A stretch of 64,000 nucleotides of DNA from Tieghemiomyces parasiticus (lineage: Eukaryota > Kickxellomycota > Dimargaritomycetes > Dimargaritales > Dimargaritaceae): assembly GCA_027575765.1 (NCBI GenBank), contig JANBPT010000090.1, forward strand, positions 1 to 64,000, written 5' to 3'. A program made the position numbers and the translations under genes. The number at the start of each line of letters is the position of its first letter. Position 1 is the first letter of the stretch. The notes under the pieces are model-generated. The model had not been told where the DNA came from, made no database searches, and saw only the letters and a list, made by a program, of their open reading frames with translations. Below, piece after piece: positions 23,027 through 32,798 of the stretch.

Positions 23027-26000
23027 ATGCCGTCCTCCAAGCACAACCGCCGGCCGGCCAAAGCCCAGCGGTCCAAATCGTCGCGCAACGGAAGCCATAG
23101 CCAAGCTAGACCCGCAGCCGACGAGACTCAGCCGCTCCTATCTCGCAAACCTCCTACCTACGCTGCGCAAGCCGGTTCCCGGGCCTCTGGCGACGACACC
23201 GACCATTCAACCGGACGGCACTCCAAAGCCCCTAGCACCCATAGTACGCAGCGCCGGCGCCACGTTTACAGGGCCACATCGTCTCACCGACGTACGTCCA
23301 GTGAGGAAGGCGGTGCTGGTGAGGCCGCATCATGTCATGGCCCGTCGCAACCTCCGTCCGCCACAGCGCCGAGTGAGATGCCGTCGTCGGTCCCGGTCGG
23401 CTACGAGGAACACCGGGGTACGTATTTTGACTATTTGAGCCACATACGTCGGCACAGCTCACACCCGTCCCTCGCGGATCAGTCCCCGACCCAACACCCA
23501 TCACCCGGCCGCGGCAGCGAAGAATTCTCCGCCGGCGGGCCGGTCCGGCACCTCGACGGCCGTCCGCCGCTCATTACCTCCACATTTCCATCTGATCCGT
23601 TACTGCGCAAACGTACGCACCCGAAGCGTCAGTTTTGGAGTCGGGCCGAGGCCCTCCGCACCGCCAGCCAAGAAGAGGAAAGGACCACCACAAGTGAAGG
23701 TCATTCTCAAGATGCGACAGCGGAAGGAGCCACCCCGGACGACCGCGGTCTGGTCTTTACGTGCCATCCACACATAGGTTCGAGTAGCTCCTCGACGACT
23801 CCCAAAGATGCCGGTACTGCCACGTCGTCCGTGGGCGACGATACATCGCCCGTCACCCGGCGTACCAGTCCCGACCCAACCGAAAGCGACAGGTCGTCAC
23901 CGCCACCAACGATATCGGTGTCGGCCTCGATTGCCAATCCGCTCCACATTAACGTGGCGGGGGCGCCACCAACCAGTCTACGGTACCCGACACACTCACC
24001 ATTACCCATGCGTAACGCGTCAGCCGTCCCATCGACCCTCAAGCCGCCAGCCATTCCAGGGTATCATCCGACCGCTCGCCGTAACGAATCCGGCCACCTA
24101 GGGCTCGGTGGGGCGGACCGTAGTCCGCTGACTGGACCGGCCTTGGCCCGTGCGGGTCCCGTGGCGCGCGAACCGCCGCAGTCCCCCGGCGTCCAGGGTC
24201 GGTTTGTCAACCCCTCGGACTGGCGCCATGGTGAGACCGCCCCGATTGGGGCCTACGCCCGGGTGCGCAGCCGGCTCACCAACGGCTACCTGTCCGACAC
24301 CTCCGGAGGACCTGTGGCTCGCCCCTCGAGCGCGGTCTTTGTACCACTGTCGAACCACGCCGGTTCAGACTGCGGGCGTGGGCTCCCGAACGGCGTCCGC
24401 GCGCGACTGGACGAGGGCCCTGACTGGAAGGCGATTCATTACTTCAGCGAGCACGGCGAACTACCTCCACACGCGACCCCACGGCACAGCCACCCTGGGC
24501 CCTCCTACCCGCTGCCGGTAAATGGGCTTGACGGCGAGCCACTCACCACCCTCAACAGTCATTTTAGTGAGTTGTGGGACGATGTACCCGATGATTCCTA
24601 CGTGGACGACGAAGCGGTAAGTCAAAAGCTTAGGACTGACCCCCCCCCGTAGCCAGGAGGGGGCATTCTAATTTTACGCAACATGACCGGTTGTATTTAT
24701 CACCCCCCCCCTCCCTGCGCGTGATTCGAAGCTCATACAACCCTTGTATCCACTCCCATCTGCTTTGCACACCCCGTACCCTGTGTACTTCCTCAGTTCT
24801 TAGACCCAAGCTATCGCTTCACGTTCTTTTCGCCCAATTTTGGGACCATCCGGGCCCGTGAACTATTTGACCTGCAGACGGACGAACACTCGCTAGAGGA
24901 CCTTCTCACGTCGGCCAAGGGCTGCTTCTGGATCGACGTTCTGGCACCGGAGCCACGGGACATGGCACTCCTGGCGCGGTTCTTCAAGATTCACCCGCTG
25001 ACGGCCGAGGACATTTTGACGCAGGACGCGCGTGAAAAGTGTGAGACCTTCCGAAACTATTACTTTACCAGCTTCCGCACTTTTGAGATGGACCCGTCCA
25101 ATGAAGGGTACATGGACCCGTTGTCCATGTATATGGTGGTGTTCAAGGAAGGCATCCTCTCGTTCCACAACCACACCAATCCACACCCGAGGAACGTCCT
25201 CCGCCGTATCCAGCAGATGATGGATGTCCCGGCCATCACACCGGACTGGATCAACTACGCGCTGATTGACGATATCACCGACCACTTTCAACCGGTCATG
25301 CGCCTGGTCGAACACGAGGTGGACACGGTAGACGAGCTGGTCCTGATCCTGAATGAGTCTGAACAGTCCGACATGCTGCGCCGGATCGGTCTGGCTCGTA
25401 AGACGGTGATTTCCCTCCTGCGCCTGCTGACCAGCAAGCCGGACGTGGTGCGATCGCTCATGAAACGGTTTGAGAGCCAGCACTCGCTGTCGGGCACGTC
25501 GCTCAACATGAACGATACCGGACTATATCTCGGCGATATTCTGGACCACCTGGTTACCATGCTGCAAAACTCCAACCACTACGAGGCCATCTTGTCCCGA
25601 TCCCACGCTAATTATCTGGCTCAAATTTCGTTCGAGATTACCCAGGCATCCAACCGGACCAACGACGTCGTGGCGAAACTCAGCGCACTGGCGTCCATCT
25701 TAGTGCCCCTGAACCTCGTAACTGGTAAGTGAAGAAGAAGAGAGGGCGTTTAGAAGAATAGTTAGGAAGGAAGGAGGGGGGGCCATGTGGACCCCATCCC
25801 CCCTTTTTCTTTACGTCTATTCTATTTCAATTTGCCACAATATTGCTGACCGCACGCGCTAATCCGTCCCCCACCCTTACCCTGCGTTGTTTCTTTTTGT
25901 TTGGCCACCTTTGCCAAACCCCGCACCTTGAATCGTTTGCTAGGTCTATGGGGTATGAACGTGCCCGTTCCAGGTCAAGAGTCTGGGGACCTGTTCTGGT

Positions 26001-26077
26001 TCCACGCCATCGTCATCACGCTGATGGTCGGCGCCTTCGTTGTCATTGTACTCAGTCGACGCATGGGCATCTTGTAG
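23027..26077 (+). CDS. CorA-type magnesium transporter, Alr1/Mnr2-like
   Basis: Exons 23027-24616, 24797-25724 and 25944-26077 give 883 residues; introns of 180 and 219 bp have GTAAGT donors. The last short exon supplies the hallmark Gly-Met-Asn at residues 843-845 at the end of the first membrane helix (about 822-842), and the second helix (about 855-877); without it the frame looks truncated. The cytoplasmic CorA funnel occupies about 530-820 (FWIDV, MALLARFFKIHPLTAEDI, then long helices). The 500-residue N-terminus is Ser/Pro-rich and disordered, as in fungal Alr1/Mnr2. ETQPLL near residue 36 is an acidic dileucine motif, the type AP-3 uses to route proteins to the vacuole, so a vacuolar Mnr2-like role is possible. 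Function in Mg2+ transport is firm; location is inference. Confidence 0.92.
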
Positions 26078-27913
26078 GGCTTGGTGTGTACAGCTTAGCC
26101 ATGGGTCTGTACCTAGAACGGTATGGCGTCATATTATATTTTTCCGCGCCTGCACTGCTTTGGTATTTAAAGCTGCTGCCATTGTTAAATGGGTTACATT
26201 GCTCTCGCTCTGCTGCAACACCTCTACTCCCCCGCCTTACTGTGTTACAACTAAATGACAAGAAATGTCCGTCATCAGAAATCACTTTGACAGCACCCCA
26301 AAGAGGGAGGGAGAGAGATAGAGTGTTCCACTTGGGTTAGCGAACTGAGTCCCGCGTGGGCCTGTAGATCGAAAATGGCACTCTGGTTGGGCCCTCCATA
26401 GGCTGATTAAGAGAAGCCTTACCTGGAATCTGCACCAATACGTGTCGTCAGTGCCGGCCGGATAATAGCTGGGGCCATCAATAAGAGGCTCGGTAAGCAG
26501 GGCCGGGGTAAGTGATCGGAGGCGGGCTGGGAAAGGCCCGTAAGTACAAAGAGCCCCTGTGTAACCTCCATCGGCTTGCTTCTAACGGCTACCGCGGCAC
26601 CGAAATTGTGAAGAGGGCAGCTCTGCTTGAAGCTCGGTGAGAATCGACCCCAACCTGAATCCCACATAATACCAGGGGGGAACAGGTGGCGAAGAAGGTG
26701 AAAAGGAGGAGGAGAGGAGGGGGTTGGGCCGCGCGGCCTAGCCTTGGGGGGTCCAGTAGGTCGATCGTACCGGCCAGCCTAATGTCAGCAATCCGCTTCC
26801 CAACCGGTGGCCCGTCATCGCTACTTCCGAACTGGGCAGCCCCGCACGAAAGCTTAATGGGCGATTCATTTCCAGTCTCTGCGCCCCCTCTTCCCTCTGC
26901 TGCGTCTCGCACCATGCCAGGCCGATAGGCAATGGTAAAGGCAGGGTTGTTGGTGCCACAGATCGGCTGTCAGTGGTGAAGCGTCAGAGTATACGGTCGC
27001 TGGGTCTTTGCTCCACGCGACACCAGCGCCGCCTCTACGGCACTAGCCGTGTGTGGAATTGTAGGAGGGAGGGGGCCAGCCAGAGCCCTCAGTGAGTCGA
27101 AGGCTATGGCCCGTGCCACTGCGTCTATCATGGTTACACTCGCACCGCATGGTGGGCCTGGGGCCGTTAAGGCTCTATATCGGCTGTGAGGCGTGGCCAT
27201 TGAGGGCCCGCTACCCTACCGTATGCAGAAAGCCCCCGGGTCGTCGTCATACTATATATTGCTCAGGTCAGGTCGTCGGGACACTCCCTATCTTTTCCGC
27301 TTCCTCGCCTCCCCCGCGCTTGGGCCGTAAATCCTTAGCCGTCTGACCGACGCGTCCTGTGTGTGCTACAGCGGCTCTCCTTTGGCGGTCTACTGTCCAT
27401 CCCGTCCCATCCCACACTGGCCTCTGTACCCCCGCGACCCGTTGTTTACATTTGCAGCCCACCCCGTCACTCCTGACGTTTTCCCATTCGCCATCACCGC
27501 CGCGACCACCACATCTTAACGCCGCCGTTCCCGCATTCCAGGGCTTCTCCGAACGCGTCGCGTGTGTGGGTATCCCTAGCTCTCCGCTCCTAGTTTCGCG
27601 TCGCAGTGTTTGGTTCGCCCTGTCGGCGGCTTGACGAGGCCCCTCGGAACGGTTTGCGCGTCGGGCCTATATATTGTGCGGGCTACCCGACCCCGGCCGC
27701 TATCCAGCTCTTGACCCCTTTGCTTTACCTCGCGTCCCTGCCTTTCCTACCGTCTGTACCCTTCGGCTCTGTATATTTGTACACTATACCAGTTCTGTCC
27801 CAGCGCCCTCCACCACGTTCAACCCCTCCCCCACTGAACCGGCCCCCCCACCCCCGCTCCAACCCCCCGCGGCCACCTCTAAATCCCACCCCGCCCGGTC
27901 CACCGCGGTCACG
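26078..27913. other. Intergenic region and leader of the hydrolase-like gene
   Basis: About 1.8 kb with no supported gene. From about 27260 on, the plus strand is pyrimidine-rich and reads as leader. TATA-like ACTATATATT (about 27249-27258) and CTATATATTG (about 27667-27676) are candidate core promoters for the gene at 27914. Confidence 0.5.
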
Positions 27914-29506
27914 ATGCGGCACAAGTCGACGATTCTCTCCATTCCGGGGGTGATCGCCCTGCTCTTCCTGGTGATGCACCTGGTGGCCCTCATTGTCTAC
28001 TCGGCCAAGGCCACCAACGACGTGGGGCGCACGGTGCCGCGGAACGAGTACGCAGATATGTGGATCAATGTCGTGGGCTTCTTCCTGACGCTCCAGGCCC
28101 TGTTCGTCGTGTCCCGCGAGTACGCCACCACCCGCGTTCTCAACCACCCCCTGGTGTGGATCGTGTACTCGGCCTTCGTGGTCATCGCCAGTATCATGCT
28201 GTTCGCCGGTTACGTGTCCATCGGCCAGGTCGGCACCGCCATATGGGCCCTCACCCTGCTGGGTGGCGGCGTGATTTGCCTCATTTACAGTATGAAGGCC
28301 CGTCGCGGCTACTTTGTGGACTCCATCATGGACATCCCGCACCACCGCCTGGTCGCTGAGAAGTCTGCTCTCGACGATCTGTTCCATACCCTGTTGGATA
28401 CCGTCTTTTTTATCCTGACCCTGCTCTTTGTGTTTGTGTTTTTATTCTTTTTGGTGTTCCAGGGCATCTGGCTCGCCGCGGACCGGCACAACTACCCCGC
28501 CCCGGGCTCCCGCGTTGACGTAAGCGTGAACGGCACCGACCCCTTCGCCCTCCACGTGTACTGCCAAGGGCCCGCTAACCCGGGTAAGGCCACTTACCTA
28601 GTGCACAACGAGGAAGGTACTCCCATGACCGCCCTCATGGCCCTCCAGATCTCCCTGGCCAACCGCAACCGCCGTGTCTGTCTCTACGACCGGCCCGGTT
28701 ACGGCTGGAGCGACCCCGGCTACGTGGCCCAGCGTCCCGAGTACGTTGTCAACGCGCTTAAAGCCGCCCTCGACTCGCTCAAGGAGAAGGGCCCTTACAT
28801 CTTGCTCGGGTATGGTGCCGGTGGTGAGTATGCCCAGCTCTTCTCGCACATCTACCCCACCCAGACCGCCGGTGTGGGTCTCATCGACAGCTTCCCAAAC
28901 CGCGAGTACCTTCTCACCTACGCCATGAACCAGACCACCACCGAGTTCTATGACGATTACACCTCGGACGTGTCCCACTACTTCCAGTCCCGCCGTGTCA
29001 TCTCTCCGCTGGGCTGGCAGCGTCCCATTGAAAACGACTTCCCGGGCTTCCACCCGGCCAGCCTGCTCAAAGAGCACATTTCACTCTACTCGACCAACAA
29101 CCATTGGCAGGGTCGCTATTTCGAGTACGACGGCTGCGGGTGCCGGGCCTACCAGTCCCTCCAGGGGTTCCGCGACTCCAACACCACCAACTACCTCCGC
29201 ACCCAGGGCTGGCCCCTTACCTGGCCTGCCCTTCCCCGGCCCCTCCCCGTGGGTTCTCCGGACCTCCCGCTCCTCATCGTCACCGCCAACCAGACCCTTA
29301 ATGCCAGCTGCAACTCTGATACGGATGCCCACGAGTGTGAGGTGCTGCTGGCCCAACAGAACGTGTTCCGTCGCCAACTCAACCTATACGCTGCTACGCT
29401 CTCCGAGAACGTCCGGTCCGTCGTGTGCCCTGGCCGCTGTGACCACAACATGGTCTATACCTCGGCTGACTGGCTCTCGGGCGAAATTGTTAACTGGTTC
29501 AAATAG
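27914..29506 (+). CDS. Five-pass membrane alpha/beta-hydrolase-like protein with a degenerate nucleophile elbow
   Basis: The protein has 530 residues. The upstream in-frame extension to 27674 begins with TTG and is Pro/Ser leader-like, so the ATG at 27914 is chosen. Membrane segments are at about 12-32, 50-66, 80-103, 108-128 and 160-188. An alpha/beta-hydrolase fold follows: RVCLYDRPGYGWSD (254-267), the elbow region LLGYGAGGEYAQLF (297-310), LIDSFPN (323-329) and a late His in CDHNMVY (H511). The elbow should read G-x-S-x-G; here the serine position (residue 301) is Gly, encoded by GGT at 28814-28816, so classical hydrolase activity is not expected. Several Cys pairs and NxT/S sites suggest that the domain faces the lumen or exterior. 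An AATAAA signal is at 29811. The substrate is unknown. Confidence 0.88.
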   Translation: MRHKSTILSIPGVIALLFLVMHLVALIVYSAKATNDVGRTVPRNEYADMWINVVGFFLTLQALFVVSREYATTRVLNHPLVWIVYSAFVVIASIMLFAGYVSIGQVGTAIWALTLLGGGVICLIYSMKARRGYFVDSIMDIPHHRLVAEKSALDDLFHTLLDTVFFILTLLFVFVFLFFLVFQGIWLAADRHNYPAPGSRVDVSVNGTDPFALHVYCQGPANPGKATYLVHNEEGTPMTALMALQISLANRNRRVCLYDRPGYGWSDPGYVAQRPEYVVNALKAALDSLKEKGPYILLGYGAGGEYAQLFSHIYPTQTAGVGLIDSFPNREYLLTYAMNQTTTEFYDDYTSDVSHYFQSRRVISPLGWQRPIENDFPGFHPASLLKEHISLYSTNNHWQGRYFEYDGCGCRAYQSLQGFRDSNTTNYLRTQGWPLTWPALPRPLPVGSPDLPLLIVTANQTLNASCNSDTDAHECEVLLAQQNVFRRQLNLYAATLSENVRSVVCPGRCDHNMVYTSADWLSGEIVNWFK

Positions 29507-30719
29507 ACCCTCTTCCACATCCGACGCTCTAGCCGCTATCGCTCCCTGCAATCGGTACTCCCCCACCCCTCATCCTTCTCTATCCTATTCGACCCCGACC
29601 CTCTTGTGTTTTTAGCCTTCCCTCGTCGCCTTTTCCCCCCCATCCCTTCCGTAGTATACAACTCTCACCTATCTAACCAACTCGATCCCTTTGCACTACT
29701 CCAAAACTATTTTACTGTTCTTAAATCGCCAGACCTGCCAGAACCTTCCCGGTCACGGGGCCCTCTTTCCCCATTTCGCACCACCTCTACTCGCACCATC
29801 CTTGCACCCTAATAAACCTGTGCCCATTTCCATTCTACCTACTGGTGTCAGATATAGGCTAAAATTGGGGGAGGTATTCGCCAGACTAGTCGGCTGGATC
29901 GTCAGTATCACTAACAATAGGCCAGGTACATCTGCATGAAGGGGAATGCCCTGCCGTGACTAACCCCTGAACAGTCACTCCCATTTTTGGGTTTAATTTC
30001 AACCAGGGCCTGTCCTGTACTTTACTCGAGCGTTTAGGTACCCCTAGGCGAGGTATATGGTTTGCTGTGGTCGCACATTGTTTAGACAATGGGCCTTGCT
30101 CATACGTTTATGGTCTTCTTCCTTTCAGAATGACCGCTAGCCCATGGGAAAACAAATTGAGTCCCCTGCCGACGTTTGGAGCAGCCTATTCAGCACCATA
30201 TTACCCAAACAATGGGTCCTCTAATTGATTAAAAAGTGTGCTACACAATTCACATTCGTGCTGTGTGCAGCTAAGGATGTTCAGCAGACAGAATCACCGA
30301 GTAGCATGTATTGTCTGTCGTACAAGGTACCGTCCGTAAGGATCTGCGCACAGCTGCAAGCCGCCTTCGTTTGTTAGCAGTCGACGAGAAAGTGCGAGGA
30401 CACCGTTCTATTATCCTCACATTGCCAACATGGCCGGCCTACCGGCTTAAAGAGGGTTGCTATTGTATGACAAGGTACAGATGGGTAGGTCACCAAGTTT
30501 TCATTTGCGCTAATCATAGGCTGCGCTACAGTCTGGTAAGGATAGGTATTCAGTATATAAAGGCACACCGATTGCTCACCACCGTCTTAATTATCATCTA
30601 CATCACACTACATTCGCCCATCCACCAACCCTCATCAACTCTCCGCTGTCGCCCATCATCAGCTACCCACCTCCACTCTCTCCCTCCCTACCTTCATCCT
30701 TCGCCCTACAACTTCCACC
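29507..30719. other. Intergenic; shift to more AT-rich accessory sequence
   Basis: Contains the 3' region of the hydrolase-like gene with AATAAA at 29811-29816 and, from about 29.8 kb, noticeably more AT-rich sequence. The promoter of the first CBM19-like gene lies at the right end. No other gene is supported. Confidence 0.55.
30554..30562 (+). promoter_or_regulatory. TATA box of CBM19-like gene 1
   Basis: TATATAAAG lies 158 bp upstream of the ATG at 30720, followed by a pyrimidine/ACC-rich leader ending in CACCATG. Confidence 0.7.
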
Positions 30720-30950
30720 ATGCAGTCCATCCGTGCCGTGCTCTTCACCGCCCTGTTTGCCCTTGCCAGCGTTTCCGCCCGGCCCGAGGCTCCGCCCGCC
30801 CCTTCTGCCTGCGTCTCCGGTACCATGACTTGCGGCGGTAACTTCGCCGGCGGTTTCACCGTGTGCAACTGGGGTAGCCCCGTCAGCTTCGCCTGCGCTC
30901 CCGGAACCAAGTGCTACCCGAACGGTAGCTACATCATCTGCAACCGCTAA
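30720..30950 (+). CDS. Small secreted six-cysteine, CBM19-like chitin-binding protein 1
   Basis: The protein has 76 residues: a signal peptide of about 20 residues (MQSIRAVLFTALFALASVSA), a short Pro-rich spacer and a 46-residue module with six Cys in the order C-x6-C-x10-C-x9-C-x5-C-x9-C. The order, the central TVCNWGSPV and the CAPGTKC segment resemble carbohydrate-binding module family 19, found at the end of fungal chitinases. Here the module stands alone, with no catalytic domain. A role in binding chitin of its own or another organism's wall is inferred. Two paralogues follow at 32322 and 39511; the third is about 81% identical over the module by hand alignment. Confidence 0.85.
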   Translation: MQSIRAVLFTALFALASVSARPEAPPAPSACVSGTMTCGGNFAGGFTVCNWGSPVSFACAPGTKCYPNGSYIICNR

Positions 30951-32321
30951 ACCGGTTGTCGGGTTGTTATTTTTCGTTGGAGGCCGGCGTACCTCTCCCC
31001 CTCCTCATCTCCCTTCCAGTTTCTCTAATTGTTGGATAGTGAACCGTACGGTCCTTAATATCACACTCGTGGATCGCATCGGTCCGATTTTCTTTGGACA
31101 CCACCAGTACTGGTACATAGCTATCCACTTTTTTTTATTATAGTCTATTAATTTTATTAAACCCACATTTCCCTGATTTTGGATGTAGAGGTGACTTCAC
31201 AAGGAGAGCGGTGCAGGGTGAGTTATGTTAAGGCTGGGTGTGATATACGGGATATCAGCACATCACTCCGAGGTTGTGCAATATGGCTATTGTGTTGTCA
31301 TCTAAATGTATCGGGTAGGAGGCTGTTTAAATGAATTAGATGAGTGAAAGTCAGCAGTCATACCAGTACATAGCTTTTTATTTTAAATGGGCGAATGAGG
31401 AGGGAGAGGGGTTCGATTAGTAGGTAACCCAGTGCGGGCCTAGGATACAAAACTGTAGTAACACCAAGGTTGCCACTGAAGGGGCGTGTCGCGGTCACAG
31501 CCGAGCCCCATAGCCTCGCCGGCGCCTGTAGACCGGGTACGTCAGGTTGTTTTTCGAATCAAACCGCCCGAGCGTTTAGTCTCACTCATATGCATTAGTA
31601 CCAAATTTGTGCCAAGGCAGAGTTCACCTGTGGATGGCTGGGCGTGGAAAATTGAAATAGGTGGGTATCACGGCCAATCATGCAGTCTATTGTCTGAAAT
31701 ATATGCCAGGCTATTCCCACTCATCCCTATCCAACCCATGTGTTCTTGCAGGCCATTTTCCCCTTCTACAGTAACAAGGCGGAGGGCCGCCACATTATCC
31801 AGGCAACCGTATTGTTTGGTATCAGACAAAAAGAAGGGGTTCTATGGTAAGAAGGTCTATTGTCGGTGACCCTCTACATTCTACCGAGGACTGAAAATGG
31901 GATACGTTAATAAAGAGGGCAGGCGAATTACCAGGGTAGATTTCGCCTGCACTTGAAGTATACTTAACCTTGACAACGATCTGCATACGGCAGTTGGGGA
32001 TGGCATTGTTTCCCGGTTCGCCATTGCCCATCGATAGTACAATCGCCCACAATCGATAGCGTGAGGCTATTGTTGTACGCGAGATACATGGACAGACACT
32101 GTCAACGTCACAAGCTTGACCTTCCCAGAAGGCACCGGATTATAAAAGCCAGTGGCCGCGTTGCAGGGTAAAAAGTCAGTTTTCCACATCACCTTCACAA
32201 TTTTATCTCTACTGGAAGCCCCACTCGGATCTGATACGTATTTCTTCCTTTCCCCCGTCATTCCTGTACCAATACAAACGCGCATATTCGGTCTTTTTGG
32301 ACGCATTCTCCCTTCTCCAAC
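30951..32321. other. AT-rich intergenic spacer between CBM19-like genes 1 and 2
   Basis: No gene supported; the longest open frame (31486-31869) shows no domain, signal peptide or sensible codon pattern. The promoter of gene 2 is at its right end. Confidence 0.5.
32141..32148 (+). promoter_or_regulatory. TATA box of CBM19-like gene 2
   Basis: TATAAAAG lies 174 bp before the ATG at 32322. Confidence 0.65.
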
Positions 32322-32798
32322 ATGCGCCTTTATACCATTTTGTCCCCCGTCGTCGTACTAGCCACGTACTGGACCGCCCCGGGCGTGTCCGCCCACAATG
32401 GCGAAATCCACGACACTCCGAGCGTGACCCCCATTGTACTGCCGACCACCCCTATCGTTACACCTCTTACCTCCACATTAGCCGCCACCAACTCCACGCC
32501 AACTACGACCTTGGTTGATCTGGTCAGCTCGGTTTCCATTGCACCCTCTCCATCCACTACAAGTACGGTAGCACTAGCCAAAGAATCCGTAACTCCTGCG
32601 TCAGCGGTCCCGACTTCAGCGGCCAAGGCCGTATCGCCGCCGCCCAAGCCCAAGGGCTGCTCCACGGGCACCGTGTCCTGCGGTGGCAACTTTGTGGGTG
32701 GTTATACCGTATGCAATCTCGGGACCCCGGTCAGTTTCCCCTGTGCCGTTGGCGCAAAGTGCAGTCCCAATGGTAACTATATCGTTTGCAAAGCTTGA
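32322..32798 (+). CDS. Secreted CBM19-like protein 2 with Ser/Thr-rich stalk
   Basis: The protein has 158 residues: a signal peptide of about 24 residues (MRLYTILSPVVVLATYWTAP, cleavage near VSA), then about 85 residues rich in Ser, Thr, Pro and Val that are likely O-mannosylated, a basic/Pro hinge (SPPPKPKG) and the same C-terminal six-Cys module as gene 1 (TVSCGGNFVGGYTVCNLGTP, CAVGAKC, IVCKA at the end). The stalk would present the binding module away from a surface or give solubility. No GPI signal follows, so it should be released. AATAAA is at 32967-32972. This is the most divergent of the three copies. Confidence 0.87.
   Translation: MRLYTILSPVVVLATYWTAPGVSAHNGEIHDTPSVTPIVLPTTPIVTPLTSTLAATNSTPTTTLVDLVSSVSIAPSPSTTSTVALAKESVTPASAVPTSAAKAVSPPPKPKGCSTGTVSCGGNFVGGYTVCNLGTPVSFPCAVGAKCSPNGNYIVCKA

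Noticed and set aside
24617..24652. End of the first CorA open frame read through the intron
   Set aside because: GTAAGT donor at 24617 and continuation of the CorA domain from 24797 show it is intron.
27674..27913. N-terminal extension of the hydrolase-like protein
   Set aside because: Begins with TTG, is Pro/Ser leader-like and precedes a clear ATG with a membrane helix right after it.
31486..31869. 127-codon plus-strand open frame between CBM19-like genes
   Set aside because: No signal peptide, no module, no codon bias; also starts without a good context.
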